From positions 1-36,985 of the IMG/VR virus record IMGVR_UViG_3300046011_007285: a DNA stretch of 36,985 nt. One strand, 5' to 3'. This document shows, piece after piece, positions 1 to 8,651 of the stretch; the first letter of the stretch is position 1; each line of letters opens with the position of its first letter. The notes below the pieces were generated by a model. It did no database searches. It had not been told where the DNA came from and saw only the letters and a list, made by a program, of their open reading frames with translations. The position numbers were made by a program, and so were the translations under genes. Source of the stretch: a virus.

Positions 1-63
1 GGTACATCAGATGGAAGGCATCATTATGGACGAGATGAAAAAGACCCTTTCTTTAGAGAATAA
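1..63 (+). CDS. C-terminal end of a protein cut by the window edge
   Basis: Frame 1 is open from the first base to a TAA at 61-63 and encodes 20 residues rich in Asp, His and Arg, ending in Phe-Phe-Arg-Glu. The stop lies 3 nt before the next ATG, the same tight spacing seen through the rest of the island, so this is probably the tail of another co-transcribed gene. Too little remains to assign a family; by position it may belong to glycan biosynthesis. Confidence 0.55.
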   Translation, partial: GTSDGRHHYGRDEKDPFFRE

Positions 64-66
64 AAA

Positions 67-927
67 ATGAAAACTATTGCCGTTATAATTGCAGACGATA
101 ATACATCAGCTTGGAGAATGAAGGCTATAAATTCTTTTAAATTTTTCCATCCAGATATTAATTTAATTCATTATTCAAATGAAGAAATAAAAAATATAAT
201 TGAGAAATATAACTTAGAAAAAGTTGAAATAAATCTTAGATTTGTTGGCCCATTAATATTAAAAGAAGTATGGGAAAAGGAAAATCCAGATCTATTAATT
301 AAAATAGGTAATGATACTTTGACTTTAGGTAGATTTGATGAGATATTAAATAATAAATATGATGTTGCCGCTGGAAGAAATGATACAAATTTAATAAATA
401 ATAAAGACGAAAGAATTAATAGACCAGATGAAATAAAAGAAATACCAAATAACGAATGGGTAAACGCAGATCTTATAGCTATAAGGAATAAAAATTTTTT
501 AGATGAATATGTTAATTTAACTTTAGACTATGCTTTTGGAAGAAAAATGGCGATCAATTCTTTTGGTAAAACTTACAATGGAGATTGCCAAATGTCATTA
601 AATGTCATCTTTAGAAATCGAGGTTATAATAGTTTAATTTTAGATAAAGATACTTCTGGAGTTATATATAATGCTTCTGGTAATTGGACCGGTGGAGAAG
701 ATAAAAGACCAGCGTGTTTACAATGGCATCCAAATAATTGGACGAGTTGGAAATATATTTATTTTGATGAACAAAAATGTATAATGCCAGATTTAGGAAT
801 AGGTTGTGGAGATAGAGTAGTTAAATGTCTTCATCATTGTGGTGGAGATTTAAAATATAAGCTTTCTTGGGATTTTTTTAATGAAGATTTCTTACCTTAT
901 TTAAGAAAAATTACTGGAGTTAATTAA
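67..927 (+). CDS. GT-A-like glycosyltransferase
   Basis: A 286-aa soluble protein with no signal peptide or membrane segment. The N-terminal hydrophobic strand followed by a Lys-Ile-Gly-Asn-Asp segment (residues 79-83, in the place of a DxD-type metal/nucleotide-sugar motif) and the later Gly-Asp-Cys-Gln region (about 175) resemble nucleotide-diphospho-sugar transferases of the GT-A fold. The C-terminal third contains several Trp, Cys and His residues (about 205-265) that may form an acceptor pocket. It is the first complete gene of the island and is followed after 1 nt by the next gene. The exact GT family is not recognised, and donor and acceptor are unknown. Confidence 0.6.
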   Translation: MKTIAVIIADDNTSAWRMKAINSFKFFHPDINLIHYSNEEIKNIIEKYNLEKVEINLRFVGPLILKEVWEKENPDLLIKIGNDTLTLGRFDEILNNKYDVAAGRNDTNLINNKDERINRPDEIKEIPNNEWVNADLIAIRNKNFLDEYVNLTLDYAFGRKMAINSFGKTYNGDCQMSLNVIFRNRGYNSLILDKDTSGVIYNASGNWTGGEDKRPACLQWHPNNWTSWKYIYFDEQKCIMPDLGIGCGDRVVKCLHHCGGDLKYKLSWDFFNEDFLPYLRKITGVN

Positions 928-928
928 T

Positions 929-1285
929 ATGATTAAAATTTCTGTAGATTATGGATATGCATTTGATGTTCTAGCTATTGTAGAAGTAAAAAATAAAATT
1001 GTTGGTAAAAAAGGCGAAAATTATTATAGACTTTATAAAGATATCGAAGAGCAAATTGGACGAGAAAAGATGGATGAAGTTATAAATAGTAACGAATATA
1101 TAAAATTAATAGACACAAATCAAAAGGTATTTGATTTAGTTGATCAAGCTCAAAAAGATAATGGATTAGCTAAACAAGTAGACTCTGCAAATTATGAGAG
1201 ATACATAGTTAAAACTAATTTACAAAAAAAATTCTTTAACGAAAATATCACAGAAATTAAACTAGGATATAATAATGAAAGTTAA
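929..1285 (+). CDS. Small DUF6165-like protein of polysaccharide clusters
   Basis: A 118-aa cytosolic protein. The N-terminal pattern of a short beta strand, Asp-Tyr-Gly, a hydrophobic helix and then Glu-Val-Lys (residues 3-22) resembles DUF6165 proteins found in bacterial sugar-biosynthesis loci; this is recognition from memory and not a search result. The remainder is charged and helical. The start follows the previous stop by 1 nt and the end overlaps the next gene by 11 nt, so it is translated within the glycan operon. Function is unknown; a regulatory or accessory role in glycan assembly is only an inference from position. Confidence 0.5.
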   Translation: MIKISVDYGYAFDVLAIVEVKNKIVGKKGENYYRLYKDIEEQIGREKMDEVINSNEYIKLIDTNQKVFDLVDQAQKDNGLAKQVDSANYERYIVKTNLQKKFFNENITEIKLGYNNES

Positions 1286-2147
1286 AATTTTTGGTTGGAG
1301 AAATATAAACTTAGATCAAATCTCAAGAATTGAAGAAGGTCTAAGATTCTTAGGGCAAGAAATTGTAGAAAATGATCCAGAGATAATATATTCCCACGAT
1401 TTTACTGAGATAGATAAAGCTTATGAATATAAATTAAAATATCCAAATGCAAAATATTTACAAAAAGTATTAGATCTACCGATACATTTATTTAACACTC
1501 AATTTTTTGATCTTAATAAAACTAAAGAAAAATTACTTAGAGCAGATATTATATTAAGTAATAGCCAAACAGTTAAAAATAATATTAAGAAATATTTAGG
1601 GCTAGATAGCTTTGTTGTTTATGATGCAATTAAAGACGTTGAAAATATTAATTTAGATAAAGATATTCCATTTCTTTATATAGGTAGAGCAAATGATCCA
1701 AATAAAAGATTTAATTTAATTCGACAGACATTTAAGCTATTAAATTTATCTGAAGAGAAAATAACTATTATTGGTCCAGATAATCCTAATTTTGGCAATT
1801 ATAAAGGGGTAGTTAATGATATAGATCTAAATTCATATTATAATAGATCTAAATATATTATATTTCCTAGTTATATAGAAGGAATTGGATTACCACCTAT
1901 AGAAGGTATTATATGTAATTCAATACCAATACTTTGTAGCGATAATGAAACAAGTTATGAATTCTTAGACCAAAAATTAATCTGTGATCCAAATCCTTAT
2001 TCTATCGCAGGTAAGCTTATTGATATAGAGAATAATTATAAATTATATTTAAATTTAATTAATTTATATTCACCAAAATATAAGAACTTTTTTAATAAAA
2101 ATACTATAGCTCAAAACATTATTAATGCTTTCAACAGTATTAAATAA
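1275..2147 (+). CDS. GT-B glycosyltransferase, GT4-like
   Basis: A 290-aa protein. The C-terminal half has the hallmarks of a GT4 nucleotide-binding domain: a strand-Gly-Arg at about 136, an Ile-Ile-Gly-Pro strand at about 166, and the E-X7-E signature with Glu202 and Glu210 after a Phe-Pro-Ser-Tyr segment. The N-terminal acceptor domain is short (about 120 residues), so the protein is smaller than the 350-400 aa usual in the family but not obviously broken. It overlaps its upstream neighbour by 11 nt. Its stop lies 4 nt before the -35 of the next promoter, so it is the last gene of this transcription unit. Confidence 0.75.
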   Translation: MKVKIFGWRNINLDQISRIEEGLRFLGQEIVENDPEIIYSHDFTEIDKAYEYKLKYPNAKYLQKVLDLPIHLFNTQFFDLNKTKEKLLRADIILSNSQTVKNNIKKYLGLDSFVVYDAIKDVENINLDKDIPFLYIGRANDPNKRFNLIRQTFKLLNLSEEKITIIGPDNPNFGNYKGVVNDIDLNSYYNRSKYIIFPSYIEGIGLPPIEGIICNSIPILCSDNETSYEFLDQKLICDPNPYSIAGKLIDIENNYKLYLNLINLYSPKYKNFFNKNTIAQNIINAFNSIK

Positions 2148-2151
2148 TCTC

Positions 2152-2180
2152 TTGATTTGATTTTAAATATATAGTAAAAT
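2152..2180 (+). promoter_or_regulatory. Sigma70-like promoter, leaderless start
   Basis: The -35 is TTGATT (2152-2157), the spacer exactly 17 bp, and the -10 TAAAAT (2175-2180). The ATG at 2186 follows the -10 by only 5 nt, so the predicted transcription start falls at or very near the initiation codon. An imperfect hairpin (arms about 2119-2128 and 2137-2147) lies just upstream and could end the previous transcript, but in such A+T-rich DNA this is weak evidence. Confidence 0.65.
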
Positions 2181-2185
2181 TGACT

Positions 2186-3121
2186 ATGGTTAAGCCCTGG
2201 CTTCTTACAATGACGCAAGAGCGTCGAGAGCATATATCTTTAATGTTGAGAAATATATATCCTACATTTAAAGGAGTCATATCTTTAGTTAATTTACCAT
2301 CAAATGATGGGACAATCGAACTACTAGAACAAAACAAAGGCGAGGGTAGAGTTATTACTCAAAATTGGACTCAGAACCATGCATTTTTAATGAATCATCT
2401 TTTATATTATGGAAATATAAAAAATGGAGAATATTGTTTATATTTAGATTCTCCAGAATCATTAACAGATTATTTTGTAGAACAATTACCAAGTCTTTTA
2501 GAAGATTTTGAAAAAAATAATGTTGGCGCATTATTTTGGGATCAAAGACCATATATATTTAAATATAATCCATATATGGAATTCTTTGGGGCAGTTCATT
2601 GGGGTTTAAGTAATATATATGGTAAAATTATAACTTTACCAGAAAAAGAAAAATATATTATAAATAGAAGAAAAGATACACCAAAATTTTTTGGATCAAT
2701 TAATGGAACAAAATATTATGTATGTTACTTTCTTGGTAATGATACTCAACTAGTATATGGAAAATATGGACAAAATATAGTAAATCATCATGAAAATCTA
2801 AGAAGACAATTCCAAATGTATTGTATGGAAAAACTTAAATTAAATATTAATACATTAGATGACATGATTAATTATATGAAAAAAATTAAAAATAAAGAAA
2901 TCTCTCCAGAGAATTATTTTATTGAGATGGTTGAATTAGAGTTTAGACTAAGTGAGTTATTTCAGATAGAAGTTTTAAACCAAGATTTTATAAATGATGT
3001 TGTTCCAAGGAGATATAAGTTTTCTTTTAAAGATTATTTAAATGGTGGATCTGGATATCCAGAAGAATACCTTGGGACTATATTAAAATATAATAGACAA
3101 TTCAATATACAAGATGATTAA
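2186..3121 (+). CDS. Probable GT-A glycosyltransferase
   Basis: A 311-aa protein. The ATG at 2186 is chosen over an in-frame TTG at 2180, because that TTG overlaps the last base of the -10 element. An opening strand with Thr-Met-Thr-Gln-Glu-Arg, a GT2-like Ser-Asn-Asp-Gly-Thr turn at about 39-43, and a Tyr-Cys-Leu-Tyr-Leu-Asp-Ser segment at about 84-90, where a DxD motif normally sits, suggest a divergent GT-A enzyme. No second Asp is visible there, so metal binding may be altered. The C-terminal 100 residues are helical and charged. It leads an operon whose genes overlap end to start. The family is uncertain. Confidence 0.5.
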   Translation: MVKPWLLTMTQERREHISLMLRNIYPTFKGVISLVNLPSNDGTIELLEQNKGEGRVITQNWTQNHAFLMNHLLYYGNIKNGEYCLYLDSPESLTDYFVEQLPSLLEDFEKNNVGALFWDQRPYIFKYNPYMEFFGAVHWGLSNIYGKIITLPEKEKYIINRRKDTPKFFGSINGTKYYVCYFLGNDTQLVYGKYGQNIVNHHENLRRQFQMYCMEKLKLNINTLDDMINYMKKIKNKEISPENYFIEMVELEFRLSELFQIEVLNQDFINDVVPRRYKFSFKDYLNGGSGYPEEYLGTILKYNRQFNIQDD

Positions 3122-3881
3122 ACCCAAAATAGGCATTTTATATTGCGCTTATAATTGCAAAACTTATTTAAAAGAAAGTTTAGATAATTTTTTTAAGGCC
3201 AAAAAGGATGGATTAATACATGAGATCTGCGCGGTTTCGTTACCATTTCTTGAATATTATGATATAAACAATACTGACGACGGAACCACGGAAGAGATTG
3301 TAAATTTATATAAAGAAGGAAGCATAGATTACGCCTTTACTAACCCTAAATATATAAAAGAACATTTAGCAAGAGATCTTTGTCTGCAATATTTAAAATT
3401 CAAAGAATGTGATCTATTTTGGTTAGTTGATGGAGATGAATTCTATTCACTAGAAGATATTAAGAACATAATTTCATTCGTAGAATCAAATCAAGAATAT
3501 TGTTGGTATACTATAAATTTTAAAAATTATATATTCGATGGCAAGCAGTGGATTGATGGTTTTTGTCCATCTAGAATTTTTAGAAAAAACTTTAATGATT
3601 TTAAAATACAGTCTTTCTATTGGGATAACGATATAGGTTATGAGAAAGATAATAAGATTTATAATTATAAAGACCTACCTAAACTAGAGGTTCCAAAAGA
3701 TATAGCCCATATAAAGCATCTTACTTGGCTTCATCTGAATGGTAAAGATAAATATGAATATCAAATGAAACATTTTGGATATTGTGGATATATATGGAAC
3801 TATGAGTTGAATCAATTAGAATTTAATAAACAATTTTATTTGAAAACCAATCAACAATTACCTACGATATATTATGAATAA
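3114..3881 (+). CDS. GT2-like glycosyltransferase
   Basis: A 255-aa protein with a GT-A start (hydrophobic strand, then Tyr-Asn-Cys in the place of the usual Tyr-Asn-Glu), a Thr-Asp-Asp-Gly-Thr-Thr nucleotide-binding turn at 54-59, and a clear DxD-type motif Asp106-Gly-Asp108-Glu. These features fit transfer of a sugar from a nucleotide-sugar donor with a bound divalent metal. It is shorter than many GT2 enzymes and has no membrane anchor, so it acts on a soluble or peripheral acceptor. It overlaps both neighbours by 8 nt, consistent with translational coupling. Confidence 0.75.
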   Translation: MIKPKIGILYCAYNCKTYLKESLDNFFKAKKDGLIHEICAVSLPFLEYYDINNTDDGTTEEIVNLYKEGSIDYAFTNPKYIKEHLARDLCLQYLKFKECDLFWLVDGDEFYSLEDIKNIISFVESNQEYCWYTINFKNYIFDGKQWIDGFCPSRIFRKNFNDFKIQSFYWDNDIGYEKDNKIYNYKDLPKLEVPKDIAHIKHLTWLHLNGKDKYEYQMKHFGYCGYIWNYELNQLEFNKQFYLKTNQQLPTIYYE

Positions 3882-5037
3882 TTTTAAATGGCCCCTAAAT
3901 AATTCTAGTTTTAATCTATTAGATAGAATTAAAATATCAAGATTTATATTAAATAAGGCTAATTTTTGGACTCAAGGGAAATATGTAAAACAATTCGAAG
4001 ATAAATTCAAGCGCTTTGTAGGCTCAAAGTATTCTGTATTTGTATCTAGTGGATCTACTGCAAATACCTTAATGGCTATGTTCTTAAAAGATAAGGTTTA
4101 TACTAAAAATAAGAATATTGTAATATTTCCCTCAACAACTTGGACGACTTCAATATCTCCTTTTATAAGAGAGGGTTTTACGCCAAAATTTATAGACATT
4201 TCTTTAGAAGATTTTTGTTTAGATTTGAATCTAACAGAAAAATATCTTAAGAAAAATTACAAAAAGGTCGCAGCAATTGTTTGTGTGTCTTTAATTGGTC
4301 AGGTTCCAGATATTAAAAAATTAAAAGAGTTAGAAGCAAAATATAAGGTTAAAATATTTTTAGATAACTGCGAAAATACACTTGGTAAATATAAAGATAA
4401 AAATATATCCTCATATTTTACAAGCAGTACAAGTACATACTTCGGACATCAAGTACAAAGTGTAGAGGGTGGGTTTATTTTTACTAATTCTCAAGAAGAA
4501 TATGAATATTTTATAATGAATAGAAATCATGGTATGACTAGAGGATTGAAATTATATGGTTTAGACGATAAGAAATATTCAAATCAAGATGTTGATGAAT
4601 CATTTGATTTTTGCACTTTAGGTAATAATTTTAGAAACACAGATATTAATGCTTTTATTGGTCTATTAGATTTTAATAGGATTGAAAATTATCTAAACAA
4701 AAGAGTTGAAATATTCAATAAAATTAAAAATACTTTATCATTAAAAGATATTATTCTTCCTCAAGAATATTCAGATAGAATGTCCGCACCTTTTTGTTTC
4801 CCGATTATTTCTAAAGATAGATCTGTAGTAGATATGTTTAAACAATTCTGTAAAGATAATAAAATAGAAATTAGACCAATAATATCTGGCAATCTTCTTA
4901 GACAGACTTGTTATAAACAATATGCAAATTTTAAAGATTTTAAAAATAGCGAATTTTTGCATACAAATGGTTTTTATTTTGGAATATATCCAACTATAAC
5001 AGATAAACAAATAGAAATATTAAAAAAATATGAATAA
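3874..5037 (+). CDS. ColD-like sugar 3-dehydratase (DegT fold, Lys to His)
   Basis: A 387-aa fold-type-I PLP protein of the DegT/DnrJ/EryC1/StrS family. Visible elements are Ser-Ser-Gly-Ser-Thr-Ala-Asn at 58-64 for the cofactor phosphate, Asp164-Asn-Cys for the PLP ring, and Glu-Gly-Gly at 198-200. The position that carries the Schiff-base Lys in aminotransferases is His192. This substitution marks the PMP-dependent 3-dehydratases ColD and RfbH, and the length matches ColD (about 388 aa). With GMD encoded at 12417, a GDP-4-keto-6-deoxymannose substrate leading to a GDP-colitose-type sugar is plausible, but the substrate is inferred. It lacks the RfbH iron-sulfur cysteines. Confidence 0.8.
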   Translation: MNNFKWPLNNSSFNLLDRIKISRFILNKANFWTQGKYVKQFEDKFKRFVGSKYSVFVSSGSTANTLMAMFLKDKVYTKNKNIVIFPSTTWTTSISPFIREGFTPKFIDISLEDFCLDLNLTEKYLKKNYKKVAAIVCVSLIGQVPDIKKLKELEAKYKVKIFLDNCENTLGKYKDKNISSYFTSSTSTYFGHQVQSVEGGFIFTNSQEEYEYFIMNRNHGMTRGLKLYGLDDKKYSNQDVDESFDFCTLGNNFRNTDINAFIGLLDFNRIENYLNKRVEIFNKIKNTLSLKDIILPQEYSDRMSAPFCFPIISKDRSVVDMFKQFCKDNKIEIRPIISGNLLRQTCYKQYANFKDFKNSEFLHTNGFYFGIYPTITDKQIEILKKYE

Positions 5038-5836
5038 ATATAATACAAAAATTACAAAAATTGAAAATGTACAAGAGGTAACCCATCTAGAGGAATTTGA
5101 TTTCTTATTCAACTCTGAAAATTATAAAATTAAATATTTACATAACGTTCCTCATAGATCAACCGAAGATATAGAAAATGATCCATACGCAAAGTCATTT
5201 GGAGAATTTGTTGATAAAATGAAAGATTTTATTCCAAATAATTCAGAAGTTATTGATGTTGGAGCTTACGATGGCGATACATCCTTATCTTTAGCTTTAA
5301 TGGCTGGAAAGAATGGAAGATGTATAAATTTTGAATGTGGACCAGCATGGCAAAGACTTCAGATTAATTCCGCTTTAAATAAAGAACTTAATTTAGAGAA
5401 TTATAACTATGCCGCTTCTAATGTTTACGGAGTTGATAAATTTAATTATAATAACGATGTAGGTGGTAGCCAGCATAAAACTTCTTATATTGGAGAATAT
5501 CCTTTAAAGAGATTTGTCAGAACAATAGATATAGATAATTTTTTAAATAATTTAAATATATCTAATCTAAGTTTAATTAAATTGGATACAGAAGGATTTG
5601 ATGTCCAAATATTAAATTTTATGGATAAGTATATAGATAAATTTCGTCCGCTTGTTCATATAGAATGGTTTCCATCTACTGAAAATGAACTATATAATTT
5701 CTTGATAAATAAGAACTATAATAGCGTGGACTTCTATACATTAAAGCTATTTGACATACTTCCGAATTATTGGGCGCAAGATTTAATTCTAATACCAAAA
5801 GAAAAAGTAAATAATTTTAAAACTTTAGTTAGATGA
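5030..5836 (+). CDS. FkbM-family methyltransferase
   Basis: A 268-aa class-I SAM-dependent methyltransferase. Motif I is at 74-82 (Val-Ile-Asp-Val-Gly-Ala-Tyr-Asp-Gly), an acidic residue ends the next strand (Asn-Phe-Glu-Cys-Gly at about 100-104), and the FkbM signature Lys-Leu-Asp-Thr-Glu-Gly is at 184-189. FkbM enzymes O-methylate sugars and other small hydroxylated molecules. Here it is flanked by a dehydratase and a transferase, so capping or modifying a glycan by O-methylation is likely. It overlaps its neighbours by 8 and 4 nt. Confidence 0.85.
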   Translation: MNKYNTKITKIENVQEVTHLEEFDFLFNSENYKIKYLHNVPHRSTEDIENDPYAKSFGEFVDKMKDFIPNNSEVIDVGAYDGDTSLSLALMAGKNGRCINFECGPAWQRLQINSALNKELNLENYNYAASNVYGVDKFNYNNDVGGSQHKTSYIGEYPLKRFVRTIDIDNFLNNLNISNLSLIKLDTEGFDVQILNFMDKYIDKFRPLVHIEWFPSTENELYNFLINKNYNSVDFYTLKLFDILPNYWAQDLILIPKEKVNNFKTLVR

Positions 5837-6672
5837 ATTTTATATCAAAAAACAGAACTCAAGAAGATTTTGAGTTACTTGGTAAAATATGCTATGATAC
5901 TTTAATTCAAAATATAGATATAAGACAACAATCCGATGAATTTTGCGGTATATATTTCGAAGGTAGAGATAGAGAATTAAATTATTTAGAGGATTTTGCG
6001 GTAATTCATAGTTTTAAAATATTTTCTGAATATAACTATCCTATATTTATTTTTAGTCCTAATTCAAATAATATTTTAAATAATGATATAAGATATAAAA
6101 ATGCAAGGATCGAACATATAAAAATACCAATACAAGATTCTCATGATAAGTATTCATCATTTATGCTTAATGATATCTGGAAGTATTTACCAAAACAATT
6201 TGAAAATCTACTATTTTTTCATCCAGATGGTTTTTTAATAAAAGAAGGATGGGAACAGTTTGTAATAAACAATAAATTAAAATATATAGGCTCTGCTTGG
6301 TGTCACGCTCCAAGTATTGATATATATGAAAATAATCAATGGTATAATTTAGGTTTTCCTAGAATACAATGTGGAAATGGAGGTTTTAGCTTCCGATCAA
6401 GAAAAGCTTGTGAAAATATTAGTTCAATTTATAGCAAATGTATTTTAAGAGAATCTGGCACAGATGGCACAAGAGTTCCAGAAGATTTATTCTATAGTCA
6501 TCTTATTAATGGGACCGAAGGAGGAGTTGGTACTTTATCTCAATGTATGAAATTTTCACTTGACCCAATAACATTAAATGAGTATAATAATAAATTAAGT
6601 TATGGTTTCCATTATCCTAAAAAAATTAACGAATATCAAAGACACAGAGATTATTTTCTAAATGAATTTTAA
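5833..6672 (+). CDS. DUF5672-like putative glycosyltransferase
   Basis: A 279-aa protein resembling the DUF5672 family, which is thought to be glycosyltransferase-related. Key features are the Phe-His-Pro-Asp132-Gly segment in the place of a DxD motif, a Gly-Ser-Ala-Trp at 153-156, the Gly-Asn-Gly-Gly-Phe-Ser segment at 181-186, and a Val-Pro-Glu-Asp-Leu-Phe motif towards the C-terminus that gives a typical catalytic acidic pair. It starts in an ATGA overlap with the methyltransferase gene. The family assignment is from memory of these motifs; donor and acceptor are unknown. Confidence 0.7.
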   Translation: MNFISKNRTQEDFELLGKICYDTLIQNIDIRQQSDEFCGIYFEGRDRELNYLEDFAVIHSFKIFSEYNYPIFIFSPNSNNILNNDIRYKNARIEHIKIPIQDSHDKYSSFMLNDIWKYLPKQFENLLFFHPDGFLIKEGWEQFVINNKLKYIGSAWCHAPSIDIYENNQWYNLGFPRIQCGNGGFSFRSRKACENISSIYSKCILRESGTDGTRVPEDLFYSHLINGTEGGVGTLSQCMKFSLDPITLNEYNNKLSYGFHYPKKINEYQRHRDYFLNEF

Positions 6673-7351
6673 ACTACATAATATAAATAATGAAACTATT
6701 TTACCCATAGTTTTATTTGGAAATAATCGGGATTCAGAAATAACAAATTACCATAGACAAGTTATGGTGGAGTATTTTAATATACCATTTAATTATGTCT
6801 CTTGTCCATTTCCATATGTTTCGCACGGATTATGCATGGATGAAGTAATAAATTTAACTATAGATTCTTTAAAACCTGATTATTATTGGTTTTGTGATAA
6901 TGACGCTATAATTCTAAAGAAAGAATGCGTAGATATAATGTATGATATGGTAAAAAATAAAATGACTTTAGCAGGTCAGATTTGGCAAAGCAATCATAAA
7001 AAGGGGCCAAATGGTATGATTCCTCATCCTTATATAAGTCAAGCTTTTATGTGGTTATCTAGAGATCTTTATAATAATCTAGGAAGACCTACTTGCGATG
7101 ACAAAACAGAAAGATCTGATACTGCTGAAGAAATAACTTATCTAGCAAAAGAAAAAGGCTATTTTGTAGCAGGATGCTATCCTTCTCATTCAGTTTTAAG
7201 AAATGTAGATCTTGATAATGGATTTAAATATGGATTAAGCAATACATATGGCCCAAATCTAATGTATCACGCAAGTCAACAAGATAATCCAAAAAGTAAA
7301 GATTTATTTATTGAAAAATGTAAAGAGGTTCTAAATGGAAAATTCTTATAA
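6662..7351 (+). CDS. GT-A glycosyltransferase with DxD
   Basis: A 229-aa protein with a hydrophobic first strand, a Tyr-Trp-Phe-Cys-Asp79-Asn-Asp81 motif that is a canonical DxD metal site, and an Ala-Gly-Gln-Ile-Trp segment at about 102-106 beside the putative active site. The Thr-Ala-Glu-Glu segment at about 154-157 could supply the catalytic base. It is a small single-domain transferase without membrane segments, overlapping its upstream neighbour by 11 nt and the rfbH-like gene by 17 nt. The specific family was not recognised. Confidence 0.65.
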   Translation: MNFKLHNINNETILPIVLFGNNRDSEITNYHRQVMVEYFNIPFNYVSCPFPYVSHGLCMDEVINLTIDSLKPDYYWFCDNDAIILKKECVDIMYDMVKNKMTLAGQIWQSNHKKGPNGMIPHPYISQAFMWLSRDLYNNLGRPTCDDKTERSDTAEEITYLAKEKGYFVAGCYPSHSVLRNVDLDNGFKYGLSNTYGPNLMYHASQQDNPKSKDLFIEKCKEVLNGKFL

Positions 7352-8651
7352 AGAAGATATAAAATTATTTATCCAACAACTCACAAAGAAGTATGGATTC
7401 TTACCAAAGTTTGCTCACAATTTAAATCCAGATTTAAAAAATAAAGTTTATTATTCTGGCGCATATTTTGATGAAAATGAAATCTCTGCAGCAATAGAGA
7501 CTCTTTTATTTGGCAAATGGAGTTCTAGCGGAGAAGTTTGTGCGAAATTCGAGAAAGAATTTAGCAAAAAAATAAATCAAAAATACTCTTTCTTCACAAA
7601 TTCTGGCTCTTCTGCTAATTTACTATTAGTAGCAGCTTGTAAGGAATATTTTAATTGGCAAGATAATGATGAAGTGATTGTGTCTGCGGTAGGTTTTCCT
7701 ACAACTACATCTCCACTTATTCACAATAATTTAAAGCCAGTATTTATTGATATTGAATGGGACACATTAAATTTTGATCTATCTAAAATAGAAGAAAAAA
7801 TAACAGATAAAACTGTAGCAATCTTTTTATCTCCAGTATTAGGTAATCCACCAGACATGGATAAATTAATCAATCTATTAAATAAATATCCAAAGATTAA
7901 ACTTCTTTTAGATAATTGTGATTCTTTGGGTTCAAAATGGAATGATAAGTATTTAAATGAATACGCAGTCGTATCGTCTTGTTCCTTTTATCCCGCTCAT
8001 GAAATCACAACTCTAGAAGGTGGAATGGTATCCTCTAATATTGAAGAAATAATAAAACTAGCTCGAAGTTATGCAACTTGGGGAAGAGATTGCTGGTGCA
8101 TTGGTACTGCAAATCTATTATGCCAAGGATCTTGTAATAAAAGATTCTCTAACTGGCTCCAAGATTTTCCAGAGACAATTATAGATCATAAGTATGTATT
8201 CAATAGAATTGGATATAACTTAAAACCTTTAGATTTACAAGCTGCAATAGGAATTGAGCAACTTAAAAAGCTTGATTTTATCTGCCAAAAAAGAAAATCG
8301 AATCTTGATAAAATACTCTCTATATTTCAGAAAAATCTAAATTCATTAAGAAGTGTCAATGTATTTGATAAAACTCATTGGGTTCCATTTGGCGTTCCTC
8401 TTATATGTAAATCAAAAGAAGAAAAGATGAAACTTGTAAATTATTTAGAAAATAATGGAATCCAAACCAGAAATTATTTTGCAGGTAATCTTTTAATGCA
8501 TAAAGGTTATAAATATTTAGATAATTATAAAAATTATCCAGAATCAAATAAAGTTCTAGATCTAGTATTCTTTATTGGCTGTTCTCCAACTATTGACGAA
8601 GAAAATATATCTTACATAGAACAAAAGATAAAAGAATATGAACAAAATTAG
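7335..8651 (+). CDS. rfbH: RfbH/E1-type 4-keto-6-deoxysugar 3-dehydratase
   Basis: A 438-aa protein, the size of CDP-6-deoxy-L-threo-D-glycero-4-hexulose 3-dehydrase (RfbH, DdhC, E1). It has the PLP-fold phosphate loop at about 90-94, His222 in place of the Schiff-base Lys within Tyr-Pro-Ala-His, and the Glu-Gly-Gly that follows. Most tellingly, Cys195, Cys253, Cys255 and Cys263 reproduce the C-X57-C-X-C-X7-C spacing that binds the [2Fe-2S] cluster of E1. The family removes the 3-OH on the way to 3,6-dideoxyhexoses and needs an E3 reductase, which is not in this window. The start has an AGAGG Shine-Dalgarno-like sequence 6 nt upstream and lies in a 17-nt overlap. The nucleotide carrier (CDP in known cases) is not proven here. 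Confidence 0.9.
   Translation: MENSYKEDIKLFIQQLTKKYGFLPKFAHNLNPDLKNKVYYSGAYFDENEISAAIETLLFGKWSSSGEVCAKFEKEFSKKINQKYSFFTNSGSSANLLLVAACKEYFNWQDNDEVIVSAVGFPTTTSPLIHNNLKPVFIDIEWDTLNFDLSKIEEKITDKTVAIFLSPVLGNPPDMDKLINLLNKYPKIKLLLDNCDSLGSKWNDKYLNEYAVVSSCSFYPAHEITTLEGGMVSSNIEEIIKLARSYATWGRDCWCIGTANLLCQGSCNKRFSNWLQDFPETIIDHKYVFNRIGYNLKPLDLQAAIGIEQLKKLDFICQKRKSNLDKILSIFQKNLNSLRSVNVFDKTHWVPFGVPLICKSKEEKMKLVNYLENNGIQTRNYFAGNLLMHKGYKYLDNYKNYPESNKVLDLVFFIGCSPTIDEENISYIEQKIKEYEQN

Noticed and set aside
4771-5010. Minus-strand 79-aa frame opposite the ColD-like gene
   Set aside because: It lies fully within a well-supported plus-strand gene and shows no protein-like features.
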